From Bisporella sp. PMI_857 (Eukaryota; Ascomycota; Leotiomycetes; Helotiales; Helotiaceae): 64,000 bases of DNA. The stretch spans positions 62,001-126,000 of the forward strand of contig JAJSPD010000004.1 of NCBI GenBank assembly GCA_021307315.1, given 5' to 3'. The notes under the pieces are model-generated. The model was not told the origin of the DNA and made no database searches. It worked only from the letters and a program-made list of their open reading frames with translations. A program made the position numbers and the translations under genes. Shown piece after piece: positions 1 through 13,360 of the stretch (its first letter is position 1; every line of letters begins with the position of its first letter).

Positions 1-145
1 CCTTTGCCACATAGGCCGCGCCGATGAAAGATGTGATATGTAGACAATATTGCCAAGTTTTCATCAATAAATATACAACATGTGCCGCCTTCTCAAACGA
101 GGCCGTGCAACAGCCGTTGTGTCTGTCCCGCTTCCCATTGCTTCT

Positions 146-1405
146 TCACATACTCGTCATCAATATCAACATACAGATTTCCATCCACTGTACCTGTTCT
201 CCACTATAATCAGTAAAATCAGCAAGCGCTCTATGCATGCAATTGTAGGAAAATCTCTTCACACTCACAGCACGATACGCTTCTTGCGCCTTATCTAACA
301 ATCGCAAAGCGTCAGGCCGGTCCAACGAATCCGGCTTCAACATCTCCGCAACCGTATCCCTAATCATCTGGCTATACCCCTTATCATTCATCCTGCTGAT
401 CTGCCAATCGTAATCATAGAGTCTCGGCGGCGGAATACCCGTCATCATCGTGTACACCACGGCTCCCAGAGCCCAAATCTCCGTTTTCCTGTTCCAACTA
501 TGCGAATTCTTCCAAATCTCCTATTCCAATTAGCGTTTCTTATAAGTACACCTCTGTCTCTCCTCCAGGGGAAACGAAGAAAATAAAAAGAGAGAACGCA
601 CCGGCGCCCAATAAAACTGCTTCTCAACGCTCGCCTTATCAAATGGCTGCTCAATTGCAAGCTCCGCGCCTGGCGCGCCTGTGACCTTCGCCCAGGCAAA
701 CCCGCCGAGCTTACATTCACCATAGTCCTCGGCCTTGACCGGATGCTTAAACCATATCTGACCCGGGCTCACATCCCTAATCAAGATTGGCTGCCAGTCA
801 TCATCATGCTTCAGATACTCGCCCTTGACCCCCGCCGTCTCCTTGATACCATAATGCAACCACAGCAAGGATTTGGTGATGGAGAGCAGAACATGCCAGC
901 ACAACCCCTCCGGCAGCGAAGGCCGCTGGTAGTTCCGGAACGAAAGCGCATGCCACGCCTGTCTGTCCTCGAACCCCGGGAGCCCCTCAGCACTCGGAAG
1001 CAGGTACGCCAGGCAACCGGCATTCATATCCTCCCAAATCGTGAAATCAGTCGGCCCTTCAACCTCCCCGTCTTTCGCCGCCCCGGAAGGGACATGCTGC
1101 CCCGCGACCTCGCTCCCCTGCACGATATCCACCAGGCTGACGATGTTGGGGTGGTTCAGAAGCCTGGATAAGGAGATCTGAGCGGTGGGGATGATACAGC
1201 TAGAGAGCCGGCTCTTGGAGCTTAGTTTCCCCGCGTCTTGCCCCGATTTCCGGAAGTGTTTCGCTGGGTCGATGGTCAGGGTTGTGGGGATGAGGGTTGC
1301 GAGGAAGTGTTGCTGGTCCGTAACACGTAGGACGGTAAAGGAGGAGTGGTGCGCGGATTGCGGTTCTGTGTCTACAGGGACGTATTTCGGGTGTAGCGGT
1401 GCCAT
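146..1405 (-). CDS. Protein-kinase-like protein, probably catalytically degenerate
   Basis: Two exons, 1405-602 and 520-146, with an 81-bp intron (521-601), predict about 392 aa. The splice restores an APE-like segment: the first exon ends in WAP and the second opens with E-I-W. A kinase C-lobe is recognisable: a catalytic-loop equivalent reading IRDVSPGQIWF, an activation-loop equivalent LGGFAWAK, then APE and an alphaF helix (EIWALGAVVYTM). The usual Asn of the catalytic loop is Gln and the DFG Asp is Gly, and no glycine-rich loop or VAIK lysine is obvious in the N-lobe. It therefore looks like a pseudokinase or highly divergent fungal kinase. The acceptor is chosen because the alternatives give stops. 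Family call is fairly sure; loss of activity is inference. Confidence 0.7.
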
Positions 1406-2189
1406 CGCGTTTATTCTTACTCAGTTAGTTAGGTATATCTGCAGATGTCTTTAGTTGGGAGAATTTTGATGGAGGGAAAGCGGTAGGGCTGGCTATAAAG
1501 GAATGATTTGCACGAATTTTGGTGGGCGACTTCTTTGTTGAACCTCTTTAATACGTTCTTTTTCACTAACGACCTCATGTACTGCTTTCAGAATTGAAAG
1601 TAAAAATTATGAAACAATGCTATTATTAGTATAATGTATATTTTTGGAGGTGCTTGCCAAAACATAACAAAAATTTTTACAGTATACCGTAGCAGTCGAA
1701 ATTAGTGTCCATCCAAACAGTAAATGCTGTAAATCGAGCCCTTGTAATTCCCAGGAGCTAGTATTTATAAGGACTGGAGCCTGCATTAGAATACTTCTGG
1801 CCCCGGAAAATCCACACATGAAATTATAATTCTACCCTGGGATATGCGAGTATTACAGAGGATTGGTAAAACTACGCCGCTTTGGCACCACGAAGAGCCC
1901 CTATTAAATAGTGTCAGAAGGCCTCGACGTATTACACCTCAGACGATAGATGCTCTATGCGAAGACTTACTCGATAGCCTAGGCTATACCACCATGAGAT
2001 AGTTGACTTTGTGTGAAATCTCTTTGGATGTTCCGATTGGACTCAAACTTCCTCTCGAAGTCACGGGAAGCGCAGGGCGACCTCACCTGCATTGACAACA
2101 AGCAGCCGCAGTAATGAGGCTCTACGACAAGGATTGTTTGATTCTTCTTGCAATACACAAGAACGTCCCTAGAATACATTTGCTGAAGC
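1406..2189. other. Intergenic, divergent promoter region
   Basis: No coding signal seen. It separates two divergently transcribed genes and must hold both promoters. AT-rich between about 1600 and 1850. Confidence 0.5.
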
Positions 2190-3514
2190 ATGGCGCCAGC
2201 ACCAATTACAGAGGATTATTATATGGTGCTTGAAGTGGGCCAAACTGCTACACGCGAGCTCGTCATCAAATCTTATAAACGGCTGGCCCTGAAGCTTCAC
2301 CCGGATCGGAATGCCAAGCAAGATGCTACTGAAGCTTTCCAACTAGTATGTCAATCTTCCGTGTCCAAGCTAATTCTTTTATCCATTATCAAATCATAGT
2401 GTGCTAAAATCAAACATGGAAGCTCGGAAGGGCCTACGAGACATTGAAGGACGAAAGTAAACGCCGAGCCTATGACCTCATCTACCCCTCCATAACACAA
2501 AGTCACCCCTCTTCTCAAACTACACATACCCCTCGTCCACCTCCTGCTTCGACTTCGCATTCAGGAGCGCTTAGCGAAGCAGCGCAAATCGCCGCACTTC
2601 AAAAGTCGAAGCAAGAACGTAGTGCACGATGGTGGCCGAAGAAGAATGCCTTCGACTCCTCGATCTTCGAGTTGCAGAGAGATATTCGACGGTTGGAACA
2701 AGAAATCAAGAATTTGGATAGTATTGTAGCTGCTGAGGCGTATGAAGAAGCACAGAAGAATAGTTGGGGGACATGGTTGTTGTCATCAATATACAAGAAG
2801 GCAGAAGACAGTGAGGAGGAGAAAGCACGGAAGGAGAGGGAGAGGCAGGAGAGAAGAATTGAGAAAGATATGAAGGAGAGGCGATTGGGGCCAAAGAAGG
2901 CGGACTTGAAGAAAGAGGAAATCCTGTTTAGGAAGGCGAAGGAGGAGGTGGATGCAGCGGATCTGCTCGATAATGAGAAGATACGAGTGATTCAAGATAG
3001 GATATGTGTCAGAGAAACTTGGGAGAGGCAAGAGAGGGAAAGGGTAGAGAGAGAGAGGATAGCAAGGATTTGGAAACAGCAGCAGGAGCAGGCGGAAAAA
3101 TGGGAGCGGGAAGCGGCAGAGGCGTTGAGAAAGCAACAGGCGGAGGAGCGAGCAGCAGAGCAGAAACGACAAGAGGAGCAGGCCAGGATATTGGAGGAGA
3201 TTATCATTGGTAGAGGCAAGAAACACCGGGAACAATACGCGCATCTCAATATTCCTGAGTACTCCTTTACAGCCGAGGGAAGCAATCCCCAGGCTTCCAC
3301 ATCAACTTGCCGCCACGATGGCTGGTGGCCAAAAGTACAAGGTCGTACAGCATGCCCGGAGTGCTATGAGACTTGGACTTATCTGCTGGAGTGCCCGAGC
3401 TGTAGGATGAAGGCGTGTCCGAGATGTCAAGCTGCGATACGGCCGAGAATGAGTCGAAGAGCCCGTCCGAGGGTGAGGACTCCGAGCCCAGACATTTTTT
3501 ACGACTACTACTAG
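2190..3514 (+). CDS. J-domain (DnaJ-type) protein with coiled coil and C-terminal Cys-rich zinc ribbon
   Basis: Two exons, 2190-2345 and 2423-3514, separated by a 77-bp phase-0 intron (GTATGT...AG), give 415 aa. Residues about 8-70 form a J domain with the HPD motif (KLHPDRNAK) that stimulates Hsp70 ATPase; the splice joins FQL to LGRAYETL, as expected for helix III-IV. Residues about 85-330 are dominated by Glu, Lys, Arg and Gln and should form a long charged coiled coil. The C-terminus carries spaced cysteines (CRH, CPECYETW, CPSCRMKACPRC) resembling a zinc ribbon, then an Arg-rich tail. It is a Hsp70 co-chaperone of unknown client. Nothing in the neighbourhood points to a specific pathway. 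Confidence 0.85.
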
Positions 3515-4250
3515 GCTAGTGAAGGGAATTATGATAATGAAATTGATTGGTTTAGGTTTCCGCCTTAATTTGAGGAACATGTTCTTTACAAAATAGCTAT
3601 CAAAATGATTCTCAATATATTGGAAATTACGACTACAAGTCAGTGTACTCGCAACATTCCCGTTTCCCAGATTAAATCCTTCTCATGCAGGTGTGAAACG
3701 TTGAGCATACAGTTCCCCTCTGTAAGTCGTTTGTTTCCTCCCAGCTCTTTTACCCTTAGAATTTCGTCCCCCATTTGATATCTTCTCTATGACTTGTCTG
3801 TAATCAAGCTCGGACAAAAAAGAACGCATGATAAAACTGTTGGCTACAAACGCGTTAGTTGAACCTGTTGATCATTGACAAAGAATGTGTCATGAAGGTG
3901 TTATGATGAATTGATACAGCAGAAAGCTATAAGCATCTATAAGTATCCAATGTTTGTGCCAACTCTATCTGGGATAGCCTAATCAAAGACAAAAGAGCTA
4001 TAATAATTTATACTCTAGGATAGTGATTAAGTGGAAGCGTGATGATCTGCATGCGGCAAGCCTCACGGCCGCCCAATGGTTCCCACATGTCTGGGCAAGC
4101 GCCACAATTATCAAGTATGAGCCCTTGATCCTCGTTTAATTCTGGGTATGCTCAAGGACCCTGATGGCTCATTTCAGATCATGGTAGCAAAACAGTCAAA
4201 AGAAACTTAAAGCCCTTAAAATCTATTTTAATCTATAAATATAATATCTA
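3515..4250. other. Intergenic, convergent gene ends
   Basis: No gene or RNA recognised. It lies between the 3' ends of the J-domain gene and the PKS gene and is AT-rich towards 4200-4250. Confidence 0.5.
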
Positions 4251-7200
4251 TCAGAATATGCCAACCTTCCTTAGGGATTGCGCCAAAATAGTGCCAAGGG
4301 TATTGACCTGTGGAGCCTTCATAATCGAGAAGTGATTCCCGGCGACGATATGACATTCTACCTTCTTCCCAGCCAATTTATCCCAACCAGCCGGACCATA
4401 GTCCTTCCGTTCTCCAAAGAGCCAATTTTTGGCTTCCCCTGCGATCTGATCGTCACTATCACTTAAAGCAATCCTTTTCTCCTCACTTACGCCCTCCAGC
4501 ATCCCGTCTTTGGCCCAAATAGCGGCAACATGACCGAGCCTGAATGTGCTCCTTATCGGCTTTGGATCGAAGTGCTCCAAGGTCCTCACACTTGCAAGGA
4601 AATGTTGCCTTGTCTCCTCAGAGATCCCCTTTCCAGACTTATCCATCCCGTCGAACAAGCCGGCTTTTTCGAGGATGTCAAGCGTCGGGGCAGGAAGCGG
4701 CGGAAGCGTTCGTGGGCAGGGACTGTCCATGAAAAGCAAGAGCGGGATCTCTTGCCCTGCCTCGAGTAGCTGTCGTGCTACCTCGTAGGCAAATATTCCG
4801 CCCATCGACCAACCGCAGATGAGGTAGGGACCATGGGGTTGAACATCCTGGATTGCTTTGATGAATATCTTGGCAACGGTCTCGAATGACAATGTGTACT
4901 CGCTAGCGCGGTTGAGGAAGGGAGAGTTCAAGGCATAGACGGGCAGTGACTTGGAAAGGACGGGGAGATCTATGTAAGATAATGCAGAACCAGACCCGTC
5001 GGGTAGAATGAATAAGGCCGGACTGTTTGGAGTCGGGTTGCCTTGAAGAAGCACAGGTGTGCTCTTGTAACCTGACAATTCCGCCAGACTGGCGGACACG
5101 GACTCAAGTTTTGGGAACGACTGCCCGAAATAACCCTTGATATCACCAAAAGTTGGATTGCTGGTGAAAAAGGAGGATGGCAAGCTTATACTAAGCTCTT
5201 CGCGCAAGGCGCCTAAAATGGAAATGGTCAGGAGTGAATCTAATCCAACATCGGCAAAACGGGTGGATGCCTCAACTTCACTCCCGTCGATGCCCAGCTC
5301 TGTAATAATCAGGGATGTAACGCTCGATAAAACATGATCGGGCGGAGTACAAATAGCATCTGGGAGAGTGCTGTCCAGCGAGGAGACAGAAGAGATTGTT
5401 GATCGATGCGCTAGTGCTGAGGGGCACGGAGAACTCATAGTAGAGCTCTGATCGGACTCAAATCTGTCCCTAAAATATGTCTCAAGCTCTCTGACCGTAG
5501 GGCAAGACACGAACAGAGAGCTTGGAAGGTCCATCGAAGTTGAGCCCCGTATCTTCTGTAAGATAGAGATAGTCAATATCGAATCGATGCCCAGGTCGGT
5601 CCATCTCACTTCTTCCGCAAATTCACTCGAATTCAAGCCCACTTCCGAGGATATTACGCCAATGATATCAGAAAAGTCCATCGATTGGGCTGGTAGAGCT
5701 CTTTGAGGTTGCTGGTGCTGCCTCCGCTCCGGCTGACGAATGGGCGCCGTTATCTGCGCTTTGTGAGACCTGGTACCAAGAAGAGTTTCCAATAAAGATC
5801 GCTTCATCTGCTTGAATTTCAGCCCCGAGCAGATAGCAACGACTTCTGAAGCATCCATGACGTAGACATCCCCAGTATATAGACCAGGTTCCTCTTCTGG
5901 CTGCATGCGCACATAGCTGAAGTACTGTTGCTTGTCAGAAAGTGGGCCAGTGATTCTCATACTCTTCCATCCATGTGAAAGATAAACGACATCCTCAGCA
6001 ACTGGAGGGTTTACGTTCAAGCAGAACCCGCCAAGCTGCGCGAGACAGTCAATCCAGTAAGGGCTGTGGACAAAGTGCCCGTCAGTCGCAGACGTTTGAA
6101 ACTTCAGCCTTGAAGCTGCTTCTGGAATATCGCTGTGCATGTAGACCTCATCCAAGGCTTGATAATTACCGGAATAGTCTACCACACACTGAAATAGCTT
6201 GTAGACCAACTTTTGCCTGATATCATGAACATTGCCCGTTTTCACCTGCTCTTTCAACGTTTGGATTCTTTCTCGGATGAGATGTCCATTTCGATTCCAG
6301 CTCGTCAGCAAAGACTTGCCTTGACCAAACAAGACGGAGCATCGCGCATGCTCTTTCAGACTAGAGTCGCTCTGAGAGCTGAACTGGATACGTACTGGTC
6401 CCGAATCTTCTTGCACTGCCTCTACCCTGAGAATCTGATTTATCCCGTCAGAGTTCACGATGAATGGGCTAAAAATATCCATATCGGAAAGGTCCATAGG
6501 TGGAATGGAAACGGAGGAGTCACCTCGCTGGAATATATAGGTTGCTGCCGCGAAAGCCATTTCTGCATACACAGAGCTAGGACATAAGCCCAGGCCATTT
6601 ACGAGATGGCCCCTAGCCATTTCAGAGAGTTGCGGGCTGCCAAAATCGCTAGTAAATGCCACGGCGGCCTTTGAGGGTTCGAAATTCGATTCAACAACGT
6701 GCTGTAAGCATATTGATGGGGGCAGAGGAAGAGAAGCCTTAATTTCAAGAGAGGTTTCTTTCTTCGCTCGATATTCAATCCAAAAATTTTTGAGGTCGAA
6801 AGCATAAGAAGGCAACGCAACTAAGCTAACGTGTTGCTTGTGATCGCTGTGGAAGTCTGACCATTTAACATGCACTCCTTTTCGATACGCATTAGATATG
6901 CCCTTTGTCACTGTCACCCAATAATCATCCGTTGGTCTTAAAGTTGTGATCGTATTTTCAAGAGGTATATTGAGTGTTGATCGGACAAATGATGTGCATG
7001 TTGCTCCAGGTCCGGATTCCAGCCATAGAGTATTGTCAGACACGAGTCCTTCAGCAACACATGCCTGAAGAGCGGCAGTGTAGTTGACAGAGCGCCTAGC
7101 TTGGGAGGCTAGATAGTTCGCAGAGAAGACATCATCGTCTCTAATAACTTCTCCAAGAAGTGTAGATGCCACAGGAATGTTGGGTTTCGAGAAATGAACA

Positions 7201-10200
7201 TTACTCGCTATAGCCTCGTACTCTTCTAGAATAGAATCCATTTGTTTTGAATGAAATGAATATGGAACTGCCAATAACTTGGTTGTCACTCCGGCTGACT
7301 CCAGTCGCTTCTGGAAAATAGCTATCTCTGCTGCCGACCCACTCACAACTGTAGAATTAGGGCCGTTGATGCAAGCAACTTCCAGCGACGAAAGCTGTGC
7401 CACAGAGAGCTGCGATTGAACTTGGTCCGCAGAGAGTTGCAGGGACAACATTTGATGCGTATTTGGGGTGCATTTCTGCATCATCAGAGCAGCTCGCTTG
7501 GCCACCAGAAAGAACGTGTCAGCCGTCGAGATAACACCAGCGACACAGAGAGCAGCGTATTCTCCTAGACTATGCCCAATAACGAGACTTGGTCTCAAAC
7601 CCCAAGACCTCCAAAGATTCGCGAGTGCAAGCTCAATGGCTACCAAGCATAATTGACTCTCGGACGGCGATGGGGTTTGATTTTGTCCCGTCAACGTATC
7701 CAAGAATGAAGGCAAACCCTGCTGCTTACAGATAGATTCATAATTGTCGATATCCCGTCGGAAGGGTAATGAGGATTTATACAGCTCAGACGTTACTCCG
7801 GAGATTACGGCGCCTTGGCCTGGAAATATAAATACAATCTGTGGAACATTGTTAATGGGTTTCGCATCTTTCCACATCGAAAGCTCATTATCTAGAGTTT
7901 TGCGTAATTCTTCGGTGTTTCTGACAGAGTAAGATAGGCGAATTGGGTGATGCATTCGTCGCGCGGTAGTTGTATAGGCAATATCAGCGAGGTTACAATC
8001 GGTCGATTCGAGAAACGTAAGCAGACGGCTAATGTTTTCCTTTAACGACCAAGAAGTCTTTGCCGAAACACAAACAACGTGGGAAGTTCTTGGATCAGCC
8101 GTCACAACGCTGCTCCCTGGCCCATCTTCAATGACAAGAGATGTATTGCCTCCTGCAGCACTAAAGTTGTTCAGTAGGATTTTTCTCTTCTGAGCTTGTC
8201 CTTTGAATGCACCCGAGGTGGCAATCTGGACATTGCGTTCTGTGAACGAGGGCAGATTCGGATTGATACGATCTTTAATACCAATATGAGGAGCTATTTT
8301 ATCTTTTTGAAGCATCATCAAGACTTTAATTAGGGATGTAACACCAGCAGCTGCTTCTCCGTGTCCGACATTAGGTTTCAAAGATCCAATAGATAACGGA
8401 TGGCGTCGACGTTGCTTTGCTAGGACATTCATCACCGACTCGCATTCCGCGGCATCACCAGCCTGTGTTCCTGTACCGTGCATTTCGACATAGTCTATCT
8501 CGCTAGGGTCAACCGCAGCTTGCTGCAGTACCTCCTTGAAAAGCTTCTCCTGTGTTCCAACATGTGGATGTGTTATCGAAATTGCCTGAGCGGAGTGGTT
8601 CGTGGCAGCACCCTTTACCACTGCAAGAATATTGTCCCGGCTTGCGATGGCGTCGTCCAACCTTTTCAATACTATGACACCCACGCCATCGCCACGGCAA
8701 TACCCATCTGCCGAGCTATCGAATGTTTTGCAGGAACCAGTGCGAGACAGAAAATTTCCTTTACTTAGGCCAGAGTACATATTGCATCCAGTCAGGATAT
8801 TGGAGCCTCCTGCTACCGCCATGTTGCACTCGCGGGCGAGAAGAGAGGAGCAGGCAAGTTGAACAGCAATTAAGCTGGAGGAACATGCGCTGTCAACACT
8901 GAAGGATGGTCCTTCCCACTTGAAGTGGTAGTTCACACGACCAGCGCTAAACGCCCGGATACCTCCAGTGACAAAGTACATATCGACGTTATCTGCTGCA
9001 TTATACTCTCTCCAGTCATCGATCGTCTGACCGAAAAACGACCCAACCTTTGTGTCTCGGTCCTCCAGATCATGCTCTTGGCTGTAGCCAGACATCTCCA
9101 GAGCCTCGTATGTAGTCATTAGCAAGAGGCGCTGGCCAGGGTCGGTCTGGGCGGCTTCACGGGGCGACATATTGAATAATCTTGCATCGAAGACCCCTGG
9201 GCGCTCAATAAAGCACCCGTAAGGACTTGAAGTGGTATTTGGATGCTTCCCTGTTGGATCATAGGCAGTTCCAATATCGAACCGATCTGAAGGTATCTGA
9301 GAAGGGTAAGCACATGCGGTTTAGGGCAGCATAAGGCTGACAATTTACCTCTCGGTGAAGATCCAAGCCCTTCTGCAAAACGTCCCAGAACTCCTCCAAT
9401 GTTTCGGCACCTGGAAATCTCCCTGCCATTCCAACAATGGCAACATCTCCCATCGCCGAAGATGGAGCGAAGTCTTGGCTATCATCTCCCCAAATGGTAG
9501 CCGTGACGGAAGATTTTGATTCATCCAGTGATTTCGTGAGATGTTTTAACATAGAATTTGGACCAATGGGCACCAGGCAAAGCTCGCTATGCCTACTGCC
9601 AAATTCAGCTGTCATCTCCTTGAATACTTGAACACTGTCGATGCAGTTTTGGAAGATATCGGAAATCATATGCGATAACAATTCTGAAAGGTTCTGGGAA
9701 GTATAACGCAGGCCAGATGTAGGAGAAAGAAATTCAACATCTTCCAATGTATATTTTTGGAAGATGGATCCGGCACCGCTAGCATTAATGATGCTATCAA
9801 TGTCAGGTGGACAAAGATGTGGTGCATGGAATGCAGCGCTTATCGGGAGTGAGAAGGTTGGTAGTTGCGGGAACATCTCCGAGAAGAAAAGATCAAGTAT
9901 CGATGGTGGGCCACTGAATGTTATGGAAGTGGCTGAGACAGCGCTGATGTATGGCTTTCTGTGTGAGGGGACGGCCTATTTTATCAGCATCTTATCAATT
10001 ACTGTAGGTAGAGTTGCTGCACACTCACATGAACCTTGAGGAACTCTATCAGTTTCTCATCGCCTTGAGCAGCTGTGTATCCCGTGATAGCTCGCGCCCA
10101 GCTGCGTTTGCTATCTTCAAGCAATGAGGAACGGCGGCGGACTTCTTGACCTAACCGCACGGATACTGCAACTATCTCGGGTGCAAGTTCGATGATTTCC

Positions 10201-10646
10201 ACCATGGAATGTGCAGCGGTAGCGGCAGCAGCTAAGAGGCCTGTACAAAACCCAAGTACCACCAAGCTTTTCGACGGCCTGCGTTCGAGTAAGCGAGGAT
10301 CGGCCTCAACGTGCCTGGATTTATCATCAGTTTAGTCAAACCTAAAGATTGTAGCAGCTATATCTTACGCAATAAGACACCCTAACTGCGCAATACAGAA
10401 CAGAAGGGTTTGCAAATCGACATCGAGGTTGGGAATCTCTGTTAAATCCAGGAAAGAGCTGAAACGAAACCTGGACTGCTCAGAAGATGGAAGCTCCGAG
10501 ACAGCTCTATGAACAGCATCCGTGGAACCTTGAAGGAAAGCTCTCAGATAAGGAGACCTTTTCGAATGTCGATACAGTCGTTTAATTGTTGGAGCTATGT
10601 TCTCCGTTTGGTCTCCAAATAACAGGACCTGCGTCGAGGTCAACAT
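4251..10646 (-). CDS. Non-reducing polyketide synthase (SAT-KS-MAT-PT-ACP-ACP-TE)
   Basis: Four exons, 10646-10369, 10314-10029, 9975-9349 and 9296-4251, with 52-54 bp introns, predict about 2078 aa. The start is the Met just before VLLFGDQTE; an in-frame Met at 10673 would add nine residues. Domains: SAT with GFCTG (Cys active site) encoded near 10255; KS with DSACSSSL (Cys ~535) and His ~670 and ~709; MAT with GHSLGEY (Ser ~973); PT with HLVNGLGLCPSS (His ~1294) and the Asp of YWIDCLAQ (~1480); two ACPs with DLGIDSIL (Ser ~1636) and DVGLDSLL (Ser ~1751); TE with GWSMGG (Ser ~1894) and a C-terminal AGNHFSIM His. All key residues are present. It should make an aromatic polyketide released by the TE; product class (orsellinate, naphthalene or pyrone) cannot be read from the sequence. 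The divergent monooxygenase and the MFS gene are likely cluster partners. Confidence 0.95.
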
Positions 10647-10673
10647 TGCCGGAGGAAATTGACTGTTGAACAT

Positions 10674-12022
10674 GAATGAAGAGGCAAATATCTGAGGAAA
10701 ACTTGGAGAGCCTTTGTTAGAACGAATACAAATATGGTCACCTGTTATCACGTGACATTGATAGAGTACAGAGAAATATCTATTAACAACATTGAAGGTA
10801 CAAAAAGAAGAGATACAAAGGACCTAGCTGCTTACTTATACCTTTCCTGATTGTGCAACTGATGTATGAAACCATCCAGTTACTACTGTAATTGCCGTTT
10901 TCGTACATTCCTCCCACAAACATAGGCGGCGCAATTGGGCTACTCATCTAAAACCTCCCCATAGAGCTAGTTTTGGATGATTTGACCTAGTCCTAACAGA
11001 CCCGCTGTCATTGCTATCAAAGAGAATGAATAATGACTGGTACCAGTCTTGGCAGTAGCAGAGACAAATCCACACATTTTGAAAAGATATGGTATGTTTG
11101 AGACGTTTTGCGACAATTGCTGGCTCCGGAATAGGGTTAATTCTCCGTTTGATGGGCGTGATCCATTGATCCCAGTGCGTCGGTATTGTACCTCGACTAA
11201 ACCTCCCATTTGAGGGATAATGTAACCCACCGGCATGACCCGAGGTTCGGCTGGTCGCCATGTCAGATGCATCCTATGCACTGTAGATCTGTTCCGAATT
11301 AGTTTTAGATCCTTACCTGACTCGATTCCCGACGTTCAGGCTCAGGCAGATACTATGAGCTTAAGCTTAAGCGAGCGGCTGAAGCTTGGCCAGGGCCCTC
11401 CCCCCCCCCAAGACCCTAAACCAATCAGGGTATTTCCAGCCTGATGAAGTGTTGTACTTATTTAATGTCAACTTTAGGTTATACCTCATACAGAATCTAG
11501 ATTTCGCAATACATTAGGGTTAAGTTATCCGTAATCTATAGATCTAAGAATGTAGTAGAAATAACCGAATATTTTAAGGCAAAAAGCTGTTTACTGTAAT
11601 TGAAGGCAATGTTTCTATCCTTTCAATGCTTCCGAAACTAGTGGCGATGACCTTGGTCCTTACTACGTCGGTGGCCTGATTCGAATCCTTCTGGTACCCA
11701 CTCCACTTTGCAAGCAGTTCTTACTTTTGTTTTGAAATGCCTTACTTCTGTTGGAGAATGATGATCTTAATCAATAGAACGTTTGGTTAAGCCTAAGCTC
11801 ACTCAAGCTTTTCAGCTGGTGTTTTATCATCGGGTCTCGATTCCGAGCCGCACCTCAGACATTAGACGAGACGATTCAAATGTCGGAGGAGTGACTAACC
11901 AATGTTAGTACTATGCGGGAATGTCTTTCTAAAAAGGTTGGGCGAGCAGACTTCCCGCCCGAATTAAGAAAATATTCATTTTGCAAAATCCCGCTCAGAT
12001 TCTTTGCTCCAATTCATTCTCC
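10674..12022. promoter_or_regulatory. Divergent promoter region between PKS and FAD monooxygenase genes
   Basis: About 1.35 kb lies between the start of the minus-strand PKS gene and the plus-strand monooxygenase gene, so it should contain both promoters. A C10 run lies near 11400-11409. Short open frames here look random. No specific operator was identified, and no transcription factor gene is in the cluster. Confidence 0.5.
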
Positions 12023-13360
12023 ATGGCTGGCACGTTCAAGAAGGTAAAGTTAACTTACCACCAACTTCACCTTCAATATTCGGTTCTAACACTAATAGGT
12101 TATCATAGTCGGCGCCGGCCCAGCAGGGCTTCTCCTTGCCCTCTTCCTGGCGCAAGAGGGCGTTGAGGTTCAGGTGCTTGAGGCAGCACCCAAAATCGAT
12201 GACCAGCCGCGCGCAACCCACTATGGTCCCGCGGCGGTGCATGAACTCCGACGCGCAGGCGTTCTAGATGCCATTCAGGCGGAAGGCTTCTGTCCTGAAG
12301 GCGTTTGCTGGCGGAAGCTGGATGGCAGCATCATCACCGACATGCCACAAGCGCCAATTCCCTCTGCAGACCGTGTGACTAGCCTGCCGGTGAATCGCGT
12401 TGCTAACATCATCCTTGAAGCGGTCTACCGGCAACCTACTGCTTCTGTCAGCTTCTCCCACAAAGTCACTGAAACAGGCCAGGATGCGGAGAAGGCTTGG
12501 GTCTCGGTTCAGACATCCCACGGCGTGCAAATCTTTGACGCCGACTATATTGTAGGCGCGGATGGCGCAAGTAGCACGATCCGGCACTCGCTCTTTAACG
12601 ATAACTTCCCTGGATACACATGGGCACCTTGGCTTGTAGCAACGAATGTGTACTACGACTTTGACACTATTGGTTGGCATGACATCAACTTCATCGTGCA
12701 CCCTGAGCACTGGTTCATGGCAGCACGCATTAGCAAGGATGGATTATGGAGAGTTACATACAGTGAGCCAGGCCACCTATCACGACAAGAAGTCATCGAG
12801 CGCCAGGCTGAAAAGTTCCGCACCATGCTTCCCAACCAACCAACGCCGGACCAGTATAAGCTAGTGAAGATCAGCCCGTATCGTATACACCAGCGATGCG
12901 CAGAGAGATTTCGGTCTGGGAGGTTCCTCCTTGTCGCCGATGCGGCGCATCTCTGCAATCCCATGGGCGGCATGGGCTTGACCTCAGGTGTTGTAGATGT
13001 CGGCGGTCTGTATGATTGCCTTGCTGGCATATATCGCAACCTCGCCAATGAAAGTATATTGGACAAATACGACGAGGTTAGGCGGGGGATATACCATAAT
13101 GTCATTGACAAGATTTCTACGGTAAATCTCCAGCGCCTTATGATGGAAGAACCCGATAGAGCACTTGAGCTAGATCCATTTCTAAAGACGTGCAATGAAG
13201 CACGAACGGATCCCAAAGAACTAGCCAAGTTTGCTGGCATAATGCGGGTGAGTGGATGACTGACCCTTATTCGCCTCGAATCAAAATTTGTTGACTCCTC
13301 ATCTAGGCCAGCGCTGGACTAAAGCATGATTTCACACAATATTACTGCACTGCTGGGTAG
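12023..13360 (+). CDS. FAD-dependent monooxygenase (PHBH/FAD_binding_3 family)
   Basis: Three exons, 12023-12043, 12099-13247 and 13307-13360, give 407 aa. A 7-codon first exon joins VIIVGAGPAGLLLALFLA, the GxGxxG Rossmann motif that binds FAD. Further family motifs are the GADGASSTIR segment (DG motif) and FLLVADAAHLCNPMGGMGL (GD-type ribose contact, here AD). The last intron (GTGAGT...CTAG) replaces an early stop with a short tail ending in YCTAG. The enzyme should hydroxylate or epoxidise an aromatic or polyketide substrate with NAD(P)H and O2. Its position, head to head with the NR-PKS, suggests it tailors that product. The 7-codon first exon is typical of fungal members. Substrate is unknown. 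Confidence 0.9.

Noticed and set aside
2786..3244. Leu-rich minus-strand frame opposite the J-domain gene
   Set aside because: Complement of a Glu/Lys/Arg-rich coiled coil; no independent support.
10944..11281. Overlapping ~105-codon minus-strand frames between PKS and monooxygenase
   Set aside because: No family features and two competing frames; lies in the divergent promoter region.
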